Positions 35,342-46,704 are shown, counted from the stretch's first letter. The stretch is 64,000 nt of DNA from DASPSM01 sp036008465 (GCA_036008465.1 DASYNP010000081.1:1-64000); one strand, 5' to 3'. Translations and numbers: made by a program. Notes: generated by a model not told the origin, from the sequence alone.

Positions 35342-37710
35342 ACAAGCCAACAACCGAACTCACGCTTCGCGAACTGATCGAGCGGAATCGTCTCGAGACC
35401 CAAATCAGCCCGGCCTCGACGGCGGCGCTCGATACGGCGGTCTTCAATCCGGTCACGCGTCGCGGTTTTCTGGCGGGGCTTTCCGCCGGCTCACTGTTGC
35501 TGATGTGTCGCGTGGGTCTGGGCAAGACCGCGGAAGTTGCAGACCCGGCCAAAGTGAATGCGGATGCCTTCGCACCGGATTTGTGGGTTTCCATTGCACC
35601 CGATGGCACGGTCACGGTTCTCGCACATCGATCGGAGATGGGAACAGGCATTCGAACCGGCTTGCCGCGCGTTTTAGCCGACGAGCTGGAGGCGGACTGG
35701 TCTCGGGTCGTCATTCGACAGGCGCAAGGGGACAAGCGACTGGGTGATCAAAACACCGACGGCTCCAACAGCATTCGCTTCTTTTTTGACACGATGCGAA
35801 CTGCTGGCGCCACCGCGAGAACCATGTTGGAGCGAGCCGCGGCGCAACAGTGGAAGGTGGATCCGAGCGAATGTTACGCCGAGCTGCATCAGGTCAAACA
35901 CAAGGGGACCGGCAAAGCGCTCGGGTTCGGCGAACTTGTCGCAGTTGCTCGGAAGCTGGAAATCCCCGGCAAGCGCAGCGTGAAACTCAAGCCGCGTGAC
36001 AAATGGAGGTATATCGGCAAGGACGCGCCCATTACCGACTTGAAGAAAATCGTCACCGGCCGAGCGGTCTATGGGATCGACGCCCGCCTGGACAATCAAC
36101 TGTTTGCCGTCGCGGCGCGGCCTCCGGTCGTCGGGGGCAAAATAAAGTCTCTTGATGATTCGGCTGCCAAAGCCGTGGCCGGCGTGGTCGCGGTCATCAA
36201 ACTGCCCGGTTTCAAGGGCGCACCGGTCTTTCAACCGCTGGGTGGTGTGGCCGTGTGCGCGACTAGCACGTGGGCCGCGATTCAGGGTCGAGAGGCGCTC
36301 AAGATCGAATGGGAGGACGGAGAAAACGCATCCTACGATACGGCACAGTTTGCCAAGTCGCTGAAGGACTCGGTCAATCGAGCCGGGACCGCTCTGCGTT
36401 CTGCGGGAGATGCCGCGAGGGCAATTGCCGGCGCGAAAAAAGTGATCAAAGCCGATTACTCGGTCCCGCACCTGGCTCACGCCTCCATGGAACCGACTTG
36501 CGCGGTGGCGGATGTGCAAACGGACGCCCACGGCAAAGTCATCAAATGCTACCTACGGGCCGCGACCCAAAACCCGCAAGCGGTGCAACAATCGGTGGGT
36601 CCAGCCTTAGGCATCCCCAACGACCAGGTCGAATGCGACGTCACGTTGCTCGGCTCGGGTTTCGGCCGAAAGAGCAAGCCCGATTATTGTGTCGAGGCGG
36701 CCTTGCTATCGCGGGAATTGAAACGGCCCGTGCACATGACGTGGACCCGCGAAGACGACGTGCAGCACGACTACTATCACGCCATTTCGGCCATTCACTG
36801 CGAAGCGGCGGTTGGCGACAACGGACGTCCGGTTGCCTGGTTGCAACGCGTGGCCTATCCGAGCATCGGTTCCACCTTTTCGAAGGGAGCCGACCGGCCC
36901 GCAGCTTTTGAAGCCGAAATGGGACATACCGATTTGCCTTATGACGTTCCCAATTTGAGTTTGGAAGTGTGCCGTGCCAAGGCTCACACGCGCATCGGAT
37001 GGTTGCGTTCGGTCTGCCATATCCAGCAAAACTTCGCCGTCGGATCCTTCGTCGATGAACTGGCCCATGCCGCCGGTCGCGATCCCTTGGAGTATTTGCT
37101 CGACGCCTTGGGCGACGATCGCATGATCGACCTGGCCGCGGCCAAGCTTTCCAATCGCGGCGCGAAGCCGAAAGATTACCCGTACGATGTTGGCCGTTTA
37201 AAAAACGTCATGCGGCGGGCGGCGAAGAATGCCGATTGGCCCCGGCATCGATCCTTACCAAAGGGGCGAGGACTGGGTATCGCGTGCTGCCGATCGTTCA
37301 ATAGTTACACAGGGCACGTTGTTGAAGTCACCGTCGGTCGCGATGGAAAGCTCTCAATTGATCGAGTCTGGTGCTCGATCGACGCTGGGACGATCGTCCT
37401 CCCCGACCGGGTCTCAGCTCAAGTTGAAGGCGCAGCCATCTTTGCTTGCTCCCAAGCCGTCTTTGGCGAGCTTTCCTTCAAGCAGGGACGCTCCGTGCAA
37501 ACGAATTTCGATTCCTTCCACGTCGCCAAAATGAGCGAGGCGCCCAAAGAGATCTTTGTGGATATCGTTCCAAGCGAAGCGCCGCCGGCTGGTGTGGGGG
37601 AACCCGGTGTTCCTTCGACGGCTCCCGCTCTGTGCAACGCGATCTTCGCAGCAACCGGCAAGCGGATCCGCGACCTGCCGCTCAAGAATCACAACCTTTC
37701 CTGGTCTTAA
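35338..37710 (+). CDS. Molybdopterin-binding subunit of the same hydroxylase (IorB type)
   Basis: A 790-residue Mo-cofactor subunit like isoquinoline 1-oxidoreductase beta. A twin-arginine signal (RRGFLAGLSAGSLLLM, from R41) sends it, with its partner, to the periplasm. Conserved blocks: SIAPDGTVTVLAHRSEMGTG, AHASMEPTCAVADV, GSGFGRKSKPDYCVEA and GVGEPGVPSTAPALCNAIF with the catalytic glutamate. The GTG at 35338 has AAAGGAG upstream and overlaps the small-subunit stop. A cytochrome partner is not seen. Its 3' end is duplicated as a fragment at 38685. Confidence 0.92.
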   Translation: MNKPTTELTLRELIERNRLETQISPASTAALDTAVFNPVTRRGFLAGLSAGSLLLMCRVGLGKTAEVADPAKVNADAFAPDLWVSIAPDGTVTVLAHRSEMGTGIRTGLPRVLADELEADWSRVVIRQAQGDKRLGDQNTDGSNSIRFFFDTMRTAGATARTMLERAAAQQWKVDPSECYAELHQVKHKGTGKALGFGELVAVARKLEIPGKRSVKLKPRDKWRYIGKDAPITDLKKIVTGRAVYGIDARLDNQLFAVAARPPVVGGKIKSLDDSAAKAVAGVVAVIKLPGFKGAPVFQPLGGVAVCATSTWAAIQGREALKIEWEDGENASYDTAQFAKSLKDSVNRAGTALRSAGDAARAIAGAKKVIKADYSVPHLAHASMEPTCAVADVQTDAHGKVIKCYLRAATQNPQAVQQSVGPALGIPNDQVECDVTLLGSGFGRKSKPDYCVEAALLSRELKRPVHMTWTREDDVQHDYYHAISAIHCEAAVGDNGRPVAWLQRVAYPSIGSTFSKGADRPAAFEAEMGHTDLPYDVPNLSLEVCRAKAHTRIGWLRSVCHIQQNFAVGSFVDELAHAAGRDPLEYLLDALGDDRMIDLAAAKLSNRGAKPKDYPYDVGRLKNVMRRAAKNADWPRHRSLPKGRGLGIACCRSFNSYTGHVVEVTVGRDGKLSIDRVWCSIDAGTIVLPDRVSAQVEGAAIFACSQAVFGELSFKQGRSVQTNFDSFHVAKMSEAPKEIFVDIVPSEAPPAGVGEPGVPSTAPALCNAIFAATGKRIRDLPLKNHNLSWS

Positions 37711-37903
37711 CAGTTTCTCGACTTGACGGTCCCTCGACGGTTGCGACTAACGCCGTCGCGTCGACCTTCAATTCAGTGAGGCCGAACGAGACCGCTTCAG
37801 TGATCGCAGTTGAGCCTGCCAGAGGGTCCTGCGAGCAGGGAAACGCAACCGTTTCCGAGTCGCGTGTCGCTGCGGACGCTGCACATGCCTTGACGCGCTG
37901 TTG

Positions 37904-38581
37904 CTAAGTCACAGACCCCGGGGATGCAGTGCCTATGGACGACTTTCTTCGCGCAACGATTGCCGCACGCAGTTCGCCGAACAAGCGGACGAGACTGCCA
38001 AGCTGGTAATGCGCGTTGAGGCCGCTCGGATTCGGCAGCAGCCAGACGCGCGCGCCGCCAAATTGGGACTGTTGCGCGCCGATCGTCGCTGACTTCTGAT
38101 CGAAGACGGCTTGAAATGTCGAGATTCCGAGGAAAGCCACCCAGGAGGGTCGAAAACGCCGGACTCGTCTCTCGAGGCGTTTGATCCCGTCCGACAAATC
38201 CTTCCGCGTCAATTGGTCGGCGCGGGCCGTGGCCTCGTCGACAACATTCGTGATGCCGTAGCCCCGGTCGAGTAGTACGTTTTGCTCCACAGGCGCGAGC
38301 AGCCGGTCGGTAAAGCCGGCCCCATGGAGCGTCGGCCAAAAGCGATTTCCGGGCCGCGCAAAGTGGTGGCCGACCGCCGCCGAATACAAGCTCGGATTGA
38401 TGCCCACGAACAATAGTTGCAAGCCGGGCGCGATGACGTCGGGAATGCTTTTCCCGTAAGCGACTCGAAGCTCTTCCGGAGTCGGCCGATGCCGCTTCGT
38501 GTGCAGCGTCGCCGGCGCATTGCTTCGCTTAGTCAGCGTTGGTTCTGCACGGCCTCTGGCCGGCCGGCTGCCGATACTCAT
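37904..38581 (-). CDS. mug: Mug/TDG-family G/T(U) mismatch DNA glycosylase
   Basis: Removes uracil or thymine mispaired with guanine. The 225-residue protein shows the family's GINPSLYSAAVGHHFARPGN with RFWPTLHGAGF, VAFLGISTFQAVF and LLPNPSGLNAHY. The N-terminal 45 residues are basic and not conserved. The ATG at 38581 is chosen; longer in-frame starts run into the Mo-hydroxylase remnant. It lies between the intact Mo-subunit gene and its 3' fragment, in the opposite direction. Confidence 0.9.
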   Translation of the reverse strand: MSIGSRPARGRAEPTLTKRSNAPATLHTKRHRPTPEELRVAYGKSIPDVIAPGLQLLFVGINPSLYSAAVGHHFARPGNRFWPTLHGAGFTDRLLAPVEQNVLLDRGYGITNVVDEATARADQLTRKDLSDGIKRLERRVRRFRPSWVAFLGISTFQAVFDQKSATIGAQQSQFGGARVWLLPNPSGLNAHYQLGSLVRLFGELRAAIVARRKSSIGTASPGSVT

Positions 38582-38684
38582 AAACTCGATTCCATGTCTG
38601 AGCCAGCGGCTTTTCGAGAAAACAGATCGTCGCCTCAGCTTCTCGAGGATGACCTGGGCTTTCAAGAGTCGGCGCTGGGAAACG

Positions 38685-38732
38685 TGGATCCGCGACCTAC
38701 CGATCAAGAACCACAACCCTTCCTGGTCTTAA
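38685..38732 (+). pseudogene. 3' fragment of a Mo-hydroxylase large-subunit gene
   Basis: About 49 bp nearly identical (44 of 49) to the 3' end of the intact gene at 37663-37711: WIRDLPIKNHNPSWS-stop against RIRDLPLKNHNLSWS-stop, in the same orientation and with the same TAA. Nothing upstream matches the rest of the gene. It is the remnant of a tandem copy that was deleted or replaced by the Mug region. Confidence 0.75.
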
Positions 38733-38864
38733 CTACTTCGCGACTTGAAGCGTCGATTGAATTCTGTCTGGCAGTGGCAGTCGCCCTGACGGCGACTGAT
38801 CCGATACCCCAAGGCGTGAGCCTGTTTGCGTAGAGCCGAATCAGCCAGGGGGAATCGCAACGCC

Positions 38865-39296
38865 TCAATTCGAGCTGTCGATCGGCTCGATCTGTCCGCG
38901 AAAGTGGGTGAGCGCGTCTGCGGGATTCATATTGAACAGGGCCCGACCGCCGGTCCCCCATTGCCCGCGGTGATAGTGAAAGAGCGCGGCGGCGTCGCGA
39001 ACCATGCCGACGGCTTCGAGGCCCTCCATGTCGCCCCCCTCGATGGCTTCGAATCGAATGTTGACGGCGACGAAGGCCGTCAGCATCCCCGACTGGATGT
39101 CGCGGCCGAAGGTGACTGAGTCGAGCCAATCGCATTCCAGCCACCGCAGGTCGCGTGGTTTTCCCAGGGATGCGGCGCGTCGAAAGAATTGTGCCTCCAA
39201 CTGCTCGCGATGCAGACGGAACTTCCGAATGGCCCGTTCGCTGCGGCGTGCGCGCCAAGCTCGGAGAGGTGACCGCCACCAGGCGGGGGAAACCAC
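38865..39296 (-). CDS. Conserved-looking hypothetical protein
   Basis: A 143-residue protein, probably cytosolic, with FRLHREQLEAQFFRRAASLGKP and the block LECDWLDSVTFGRDIQSGML, then AFVAVNIRFEAIEGGDMEGL and RALFNMNPADALTHFRGQ. The pattern looks like a planctomycete-specific family of unknown function. The GTG at 39296 has AAAGGGG eight bases upstream and was preferred to a longer start at 39431 whose extra residues look random. Confidence 0.75.
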   Translation of the reverse strand: MVSPAWWRSPLRAWRARRSERAIRKFRLHREQLEAQFFRRAASLGKPRDLRWLECDWLDSVTFGRDIQSGMLTAFVAVNIRFEAIEGGDMEGLEAVGMVRDAAALFHYHRGQWGTGGRALFNMNPADALTHFRGQIEPIDSSN

Positions 39297-39457
39297 GAGA
39301 CTGCCCCTTTCGACTAGAGAGCGAGAATTCCTAATGGCCGATCCTAGAGGGCATCGGATGTTGGCGGCAAGCGGTGAGGATGCCGGGCGCTTGACCGGCG
39401 CGTCTCGGCCCCGTATTTTGCCCCCTCTCATCAGTCGTGAATTGAACAGTTTCGCTT

Positions 39458-40354
39458 ATGCCCCTCCTCGGTTCGCATCTCTCGATTGCCGGCGGCTATT
39501 ACAAAGCGGTGGAAGCCGCAGCCGCGCTCAAGATGGATTGCGTACAGATCTTCACCAAGAACAACAATCAATGGAAAGGCAAGGCCCTGTCGGCCGAGGA
39601 CGTGACCCTGTTTCGCGACGCGATCGAGCGGACAGGTATCCGTATGCCGTGCGGGCACGACAGCTACCTGATCAACCTGGCGAGCCCCAGCGAATCGCTG
39701 TGGAAGCAGTCGTTGGACGCGTTCGTCATCGAAATCGAGCGGGCCGAGGCGCTGGGATTGGTCGGCCTCGTGATTCATCCGGGGAGCCGCGTCGATTCTT
39801 CCGAGGAGGAAGGATTGTGGCGGATCATCCTGGCCATCAACGAGGCGTTCAAACGAACCCCGCATGCGAAATTGCAGATCTGGCTGGAGACCACCGCCGG
39901 CCAGGGTTCTTCGCTCGGCCATCGGTTCGAACACTTGCGGGCGATTCTCGACGGCGTGAAGGAGCGGCACCGGTTGGGCATTTGCATCGACAGCTGTCAC
40001 GTCTTCGCGGCCGGGTATCCGCTCAGTTCATTCGAGGACTATCAGGCGACGCTTTCACAGTTCGACGCGATCGTGGGCCTCGACTGGGTCCGAGCCTTTC
40101 ACTTAAACGACAGCAAACGTGAGCTGGGCAGCCGAGTCGACCGTCACGAGCACATTGGCAAGGGACACTTGGGGCGCGAAGCATTTCGGAACATTCTCAA
40201 CGACCCGCGATTCGCCGCCCTGCCGATGTATCTCGAGACCCGCAAAGGGATCGTGAATGGTCGATCGCTCGACGCGATGAACCTGGCGACCCTGCAACGC
40301 CTGATGAAGCCCAAAACCGCTGGCCGCAAAACCGGAAAGTCCCCTAAAGTCTGA
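39458..40354 (+). CDS. nfo: Endonuclease IV (deoxyribonuclease IV)
   Basis: Cuts DNA at abasic sites during base-excision repair. All nine zinc ligands can be placed: H67, H107, E144, D178, H181, H215, D228, H230 and a Glu near 257 (MYLETRKG). Motifs GSHLSIAGGYYKAVEAA, LETTAGQGSSLGHRFE and CIDSCHVFAAGY are intact, with 298 residues. The C-terminal tail is Lys-rich. A Mug glycosylase gene lies nearby in opposite direction. Confidence 0.95.
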   Translation: MPLLGSHLSIAGGYYKAVEAAAALKMDCVQIFTKNNNQWKGKALSAEDVTLFRDAIERTGIRMPCGHDSYLINLASPSESLWKQSLDAFVIEIERAEALGLVGLVIHPGSRVDSSEEEGLWRIILAINEAFKRTPHAKLQIWLETTAGQGSSLGHRFEHLRAILDGVKERHRLGICIDSCHVFAAGYPLSSFEDYQATLSQFDAIVGLDWVRAFHLNDSKRELGSRVDRHEHIGKGHLGREAFRNILNDPRFAALPMYLETRKGIVNGRSLDAMNLATLQRLMKPKTAGRKTGKSPKV

Positions 40355-40528
40355 CACCCTTTGCAGGTCGCGGGCATCCTGCCTCTCCGGACCGCTTTCA
40401 TCATTGCGAGCCTCAAAGCCCTTTCAACTGCACAAAGCAGTTCACGCCCGATCTTCGGAATCGTCGATCAGAAGCCAACGCGGCTCAACAAAGTCGCGTC
40501 GGGCCGGCGCCATTTCGAGGAACGGGTA

Positions 40529-42517
40529 ATGAAACTTAATTCTCGCCTACTGATCAGCGAGCTCTGCGCGGCAGCTGCCACGGCGCTTGTTTCCGCAATC
40601 GTGATCGCCGGCTGCGCGAGCGGTGAGCGAACGGGCAAGTTCTGGGACAAGGGAGACATCAACTCCTCCGACGCCTATGTGGCCGCCGAAATGGCGAGGG
40701 ATCAATCGATTGCCGCCAAGGATCACGCTGCCAGCACAAGCGGGAAGGTGGCCTTCACAAGCGGCACGCAAGACGGCACGACGGGACACGTTTCCGTTGG
40801 AGATTTTTCTGGTCCGCCTGCCGCGCCCCCCGCAGTGAGCGCGCCGGCAGTTTCCGCTGGGAAATCGGACGTCGGCAGCGCTGCCGCACGTGGTGCTCAG
40901 AACGCGGGCGCCGCGGTGGGCAGCGCCGAGATTGCGGGCACTGCTGCAGGCGGAAGCATTGTCGCTCCCTATGTGCAAAAACGCGCCGCGAGCGGCCCGC
41001 TCGACAATAACTGTCACGATGGCGAGATCTTGAAACCCAAGACCGTCTCTGCCAGGCAGCTCGATCCGTTTGCTGCTACGGACGCGGAGCCCTTCTTGGC
41101 GCCTGCGAAGGTCGCCCAGCGCCCAGCACCGCCTGCCACTGCCTTGGTCAATTCTGCGGCAACGGCACCGCCTGCTACGCAGGCTTCCACCGCTCACCCG
41201 ACTCTTCCCAGTGGGAATGCATTTGCCGAAACTGACGTCGCACAAACGCCGGTCGTGTCGACCAAAGCCAGTACGAACCCGGTCCCGATGGAACTCGTGC
41301 CGAGCGAGCAGCCAAGCGCACCCGTAACGCCCTCGACCGCTCCCGCCTCTGCGGCCACTGTCGGCGGCTTCGACCCATCGACTCCACCGCCGATTCCCAC
41401 CGGCGCAACATCCACGCTGGGACCACCGCCGGCACCGCCACAACCCGCACCGGAGCGCATCGCGACCGTGATGCCTGCGCCGCCTGCGTTTGTGCCGCCA
41501 AAGTCTGTGACCGTCACGGCGCCGGCGCGTCCTCCTTCCGGGATCAGGCTGGGCGACGAGAATCTCAACGACGATCAACAAAGCGCTGCTCGCCCGGAAG
41601 AGAAACAGGTCGTCGAGCCGGCGACTACTGAGCCCGCTCCCGAAACTCACCCGAGCGCCGCGGCCACCCCGTATGAAGCAGACACGCACCACGAAGTTGA
41701 CACTCACAGCTGCGTGACGTCCCCGCCGCCACCGGTCGGAAATCCCGCAAGTGTGCCCGCGCCTCCGCCATCGTCGCCAGTTCAGGACATTTGGGAGGGC
41801 ACGAAGGCGTCAAAGCCTGAGACACCTTCGATTGGACAATCTGCCCCGGTCGCGGCGCCCGTTCATGTGGCCGCACTGGTGCCCGCCTCCACAGAACCGA
41901 GTCGCGCGCAGCAGGCATCGACAACGCCGGCCGCGGTGCCGCTCGTCGCGATACCGCAGCGCGTAGCACCACCCCCCGCGACGCCGACTAAAGCGACTGC
42001 CGCGCGGGAAAGTGTTGCCGCCTCAAAAATCATCGAACAGTCCAAGGATGACGGCGGACCCGTTCCGATGATTTGCGATTCCGCGTCGGTTCACGGGCGA
42101 TACACAGGCTACGACAGCCCGCCACCCGCTCCGGCGCCCAATCCCTTCGACGCCGCACCGGCGAGCTCTCCGGTACCTGCCACCAAGAAAGTCAACAAGT
42201 CGATCGAGGGCAAGAGCACTTCCTTCTGGGACGACGCATTTGGCTCGCCGGCACTGAAGCACACCGTCTCGACCGCGGATTTTTCGGTTCCCGTCCCGCC
42301 CGGGCCGCTTGAGGACGACTGCCAGTCGATCGGAATCAAGGGGGCATCGACTCCCAGTGCAGCACTGGCCGCCACAAGGTCGGCGCGCGAGGCCGGCAGT
42401 TCCCGGTCCCATGCGTGGTTCGTGATTGGAATGGTCGCAGGACTCGCCCTCAGTGCCGTTGTCTGGCGACGCTGGCGAGACCACAGCGACCCACCGAGTG
42501 AGCCGCAGCTCGATTGA
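40529..42517 (+). CDS. Long Pro/Ala-rich lipoprotein-like envelope protein
   Basis: A 662-residue protein: signal peptide with lipobox AIVIAGC (Cys29), some 550 residues of Pro/Ala/Thr-rich low complexity and a C-terminal helix (FVIGMVAGLALSAVVW) with a basic tail. Two similar modules stand at both ends of the disordered part: FWDK...DFSGPP...SGPLDNNCHDGEI and FWDDAFG...DFSVPV...PGPLEDDC. Lipid at one end and a helix at the other would let it link two membranes or form a loop. GAGGAACGGGTA precedes the ATG. No family recognised. Confidence 0.75.
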   Translation: MKLNSRLLISELCAAAATALVSAIVIAGCASGERTGKFWDKGDINSSDAYVAAEMARDQSIAAKDHAASTSGKVAFTSGTQDGTTGHVSVGDFSGPPAAPPAVSAPAVSAGKSDVGSAAARGAQNAGAAVGSAEIAGTAAGGSIVAPYVQKRAASGPLDNNCHDGEILKPKTVSARQLDPFAATDAEPFLAPAKVAQRPAPPATALVNSAATAPPATQASTAHPTLPSGNAFAETDVAQTPVVSTKASTNPVPMELVPSEQPSAPVTPSTAPASAATVGGFDPSTPPPIPTGATSTLGPPPAPPQPAPERIATVMPAPPAFVPPKSVTVTAPARPPSGIRLGDENLNDDQQSAARPEEKQVVEPATTEPAPETHPSAAATPYEADTHHEVDTHSCVTSPPPPVGNPASVPAPPPSSPVQDIWEGTKASKPETPSIGQSAPVAAPVHVAALVPASTEPSRAQQASTTPAAVPLVAIPQRVAPPPATPTKATAARESVAASKIIEQSKDDGGPVPMICDSASVHGRYTGYDSPPPAPAPNPFDAAPASSPVPATKKVNKSIEGKSTSFWDDAFGSPALKHTVSTADFSVPVPPGPLEDDCQSIGIKGASTPSAALAATRSAREAGSSRSHAWFVIGMVAGLALSAVVWRRWRDHSDPPSEPQLD

Positions 42518-42784
42518 ACCCGCCTTCGGAATCAGTCTGTGCGGGTTATTCCGAGTTTTCGGTCTGCGGAACGCTGCCGCGCGTGCAAGCCACGTTCGCA
42601 TTCGATCTCGCTGCGCGCCGTGCTGAAAAAACCCCGCCGGTGACCCGGCTTCGCGCCGGACGTGCACTATAGTTGTGCGCGGCCGAGGCTGCCTTGCTTC
42701 CAGAGGCGCATCAGGCTGCGGGACGAAACACGCACCGGACGACGAGCCGCGACACGCAACTGCTCGGTGCATCGGGAGAGTGAG

Positions 42785-43135
42785 ATGAGCGACGACGATC
42801 CTTGGAGCCGCCCGACCCTAAAGGACTTGCAGGACATCCTCGAGCGGATTGACAAGCCCGAGACCGAGAACCGGCGGGACATCGAGCGCCTCGAGCTGGC
42901 CGTGCCGGCCGAGATCATCACCAGCCGCGGCAACACCGTTGCGGCTATGACGCGCGAGATCAGTCGGACGGGCATCGGCATGTTGCATCGCGGCGCAATC
43001 TCGCTGGGTGAAGTCACGGTCAAAATGGCCGGCGACTCGCGCACCTTCGAATACCGGGTGCTGATCGAGTGGTGCTCGCCGTGCGATAACGGCATGTTCA
43101 TGAGCGGCGGCCGATTCCTGCCCCGCGGGAAGTAG
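42785..43135 (+). CDS. PilZ-domain protein
   Basis: A 116-residue protein, probably a PilZ c-di-GMP receptor or degenerate relative: RLELAVPAEIITSRGNTVAA, then REISRTGIGMLHRGAISLGEVTVKM. A classic RxxxR box before the domain is only partly kept (ENRRDIERLE), so ligand binding is unsure. GGGAGAGTGAG precedes the ATG at 42785; the longer frame upstream looks random. Confidence 0.72.
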   Translation: MSDDDPWSRPTLKDLQDILERIDKPETENRRDIERLELAVPAEIITSRGNTVAAMTREISRTGIGMLHRGAISLGEVTVKMAGDSRTFEYRVLIEWCSPCDNGMFMSGGRFLPRGK

Positions 43136-43147
43136 ACAGGCTGTTCG

Positions 43148-43588
43148 CTAGGCGGGCGAGTCGCCCGACTGGCCCGGATCGCTCTGGCGCTTCTCGGGCG
43201 GAATGAGCCGGTCGAGAATCCCGTTGACGAATTGCGGGGACTGCGCCGTGCCGAAGCGGCGAGCCAGCTCGATCGTTTCGTCGATCACGACGCGGTGCGG
43301 CGTGTCTGTGAACAGAAGTTCGTAAGCACCGAGCCGCAGGGCGTTGCGATCCGTCGGCGCCATTCGAGCCAGCGTCCAGTTCTCGGCAGCCGTACCGATC
43401 CGCGCATCGAGCGCCCCGCGACTTTCGCGCACTCCGGCAAATAAAGACCAGGCGAACGCCTGCAGGTCCTCGTCGGCAAGCTGCTCGCGGATCATCTCGC
43501 GCACAGCCGTCGCGGCGACGTCTGGATTGACGTCGATCTGGTAGAGCATCTGCAGCACGACTTCGCGTGCCTTGCTGCGCCGCGTCAT
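43148..43588 (-). CDS. nusB: Transcription antitermination factor NusB
   Basis: RNA-binding factor of rRNA antitermination. A 146-residue all-helical protein with RRSKAREVVLQMLYQIDV at the start and IDETIELARRFGTAQSPQFVNGILD near the end, both diagnostic. It lies 4 bp after ribH, the usual order in many bacteria. Confidence 0.94.
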   Translation of the reverse strand: MTRRSKAREVVLQMLYQIDVNPDVAATAVREMIREQLADEDLQAFAWSLFAGVRESRGALDARIGTAAENWTLARMAPTDRNALRLGAYELLFTDTPHRVVIDETIELARRFGTAQSPQFVNGILDRLIPPEKRQSDPGQSGDSPA

Positions 43589-43592
43589 CGAC

Positions 43593-44093
43593 TCACACTC
43601 CGCTCGAGCCCGTCCCGGACCGGCCTCGAGGAACCTTCCGGAGCAAATTCACCATTTCGATCGCCGCCAATGCGCACTCGCTCCCCTTGTTGCCTGCCGT
43701 CCCGCCGGCCCGCTCCATGGCCAGCTCCATGGTGGGACAGGTCAACACGCCGAACAGCACCGGAACGCCGCTGAAAACGGCTGTCTCCATGATCGCCCGC
43801 GACACTTGCTGATTGATGTACTCGTGGTGGCTCGTCTCGCCCTGAACAACCGCCCCCAGGCAGCAAACGGCGGCAAACCCGCCGCTCCTGGCCAGCCGAT
43901 CGGCCACGATCGGAATCTCGAACGAGCCGGGAACCCAGGCAACGGTGATCCGCTCGTCGGGCACGCCGTGATGCTGGAACGTCGCCAGCGCGCCGTCCAA
44001 GAGCCGTCGCGTCACCATCTCATTGTACCGCGAGATGACGATCGCAAACGCATCGTCGCCGACGGTTAACTCGCCTTCGATATGCTTTGGCAT
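43593..44093 (-). CDS. ribH: 6,7-dimethyl-8-ribityllumazine synthase
   Basis: Makes the lumazine precursor of riboflavin. The 166-residue protein has ISRYNEMVTRRLLDGALATF, VPGSFEIPIVADRLA, GAVVQGETSHHEYI with the catalytic His, and VPVLFGVLTCPTMELAMERAG followed by NKGSECALAAIEM. AAAGGCTGGG precedes the ATG at 44093. First gene of a pair with nusB, downstream of rho. Confidence 0.95.
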   Translation of the reverse strand: MPKHIEGELTVGDDAFAIVISRYNEMVTRRLLDGALATFQHHGVPDERITVAWVPGSFEIPIVADRLARSGGFAAVCCLGAVVQGETSHHEYINQQVSRAIMETAVFSGVPVLFGVLTCPTMELAMERAGGTAGNKGSECALAAIEMVNLLRKVPRGRSGTGSSGV

Positions 44094-44249
44094 GCCGCCC
44101 AGCCTTTCGGAGTGCCAGAGCGCGTTGTCGGGACGAGCGAGCCCCTTGCTTAGCGGCGCCTCGAGTGTCTGACTGCCGACTCGACCGGGCGAACCGATCG
44201 GCGTCGGCGGGTCCACGCCGACTTCCCCAGCCGAACTGCCCGCGCCCTT

Positions 44250-45668
<1,419 letters not shown>

Positions 45669-45826
45669 GGCGAGATCTTTCTGAATTGCAAGAAAATCAA
45701 CATTCGCAAGGAGAGGAGTCAGGAGCCGAATTGGGCGGGAACGCGTGGGAGATTTTTGATGAGAAATAAGGACCCGCGAGCGTCACGAATGTGCACGGTT
45801 CGATTGCAAGGCAGCGCAGATTTGCA

Positions 45827-46450
45827 TCACGACATCTTTAACAGGATTTCTTCCAGCTGACGGCCGGCGGCATCGACAGAACCAGAATTGTCCACGATGA
45901 ACTGGCTTCGGCTCCGTTTCGATTGCAACGAAGCCTGACTGGACTCCCGACGTTCTGTTTCCGCATCGTCCCAACCGCGAATCTCACGAAGTCGGGCATA
46001 GCGCTCATCGCGCGGCACGTCGATGAACACAACCGCGTGGCATAAATCGTTCCAGCCTGCTTCAAAAAGGACGGCCGCATCCAGCAGCACGGCCCGCTGG
46101 CCCGCCGCCGCGGCAGTTGCAATTCGTTCGGCGATGGTCTCCCTGATACGAGGATGGACGATCCGCTCTAAGTCATCTCGCGCCGAGTGCTCCTCGCGGC
46201 CAGAACCGAAAACAATTTGCCCCAGCGCTTTGCGATTGATCTGACCGTCCGCATTGAACACAGGTTCGCCGAACCGCTTGCGAATGGCGTCCCGCACCGC
46301 AGACTCAGTCAGGACCTCATGTCCGATCTCGTCTCCGTTGATCAGCGACACGTCGTCGTGGCGTGCGGCCACCCAACGGGCGACTGAACTTTTTCCCGAG
46401 CCAATCCCCCCGACAATTGCAATCACGGGAATGTGCGTGCGTTCTGACAC
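45827..46450 (-). CDS. coaE: Dephospho-CoA kinase
   Basis: Last step of CoA synthesis: phosphorylates the ribose 3'-OH of dephospho-CoA. 207 residues with P-loop IVGGIGSGKSSVARW, INGDEIGHEVL, the block FNADGQINRKALGQIVF and the LID region VPRDERYARLREIRGWDDAE. Upstream of rho on the same strand. Confidence 0.93.
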   Translation of the reverse strand: MSERTHIPVIAIVGGIGSGKSSVARWVAARHDDVSLINGDEIGHEVLTESAVRDAIRKRFGEPVFNADGQINRKALGQIVFGSGREEHSARDDLERIVHPRIRETIAERIATAAAAGQRAVLLDAAVLFEAGWNDLCHAVVFIDVPRDERYARLREIRGWDDAETERRESSQASLQSKRSRSQFIVDNSGSVDAAGRQLEEILLKMS

Positions 46451-46704
46451 GAACGAAACGGCGGTAGGTTGGGATGAAGAAACCGACGAATCAACAATCC
46501 GTTGCGATTTTGGTTTGCCGTCGTGCGTTCCGATCGCACACAGACGAGAGAAATGCGGTGAGGAAAGCTCTTGCGCCCTTAATCGTCCCTGATCGCGTTA
46601 CGTCTGTCAACGATAAACGAGCAAAATCCGCTGCGCCCTTGTTGCCATCCGTGCGGGGCCGTCGAAGCAACACGACACTTGGCCAACGCATCGATCGAAG
46701 TCGA

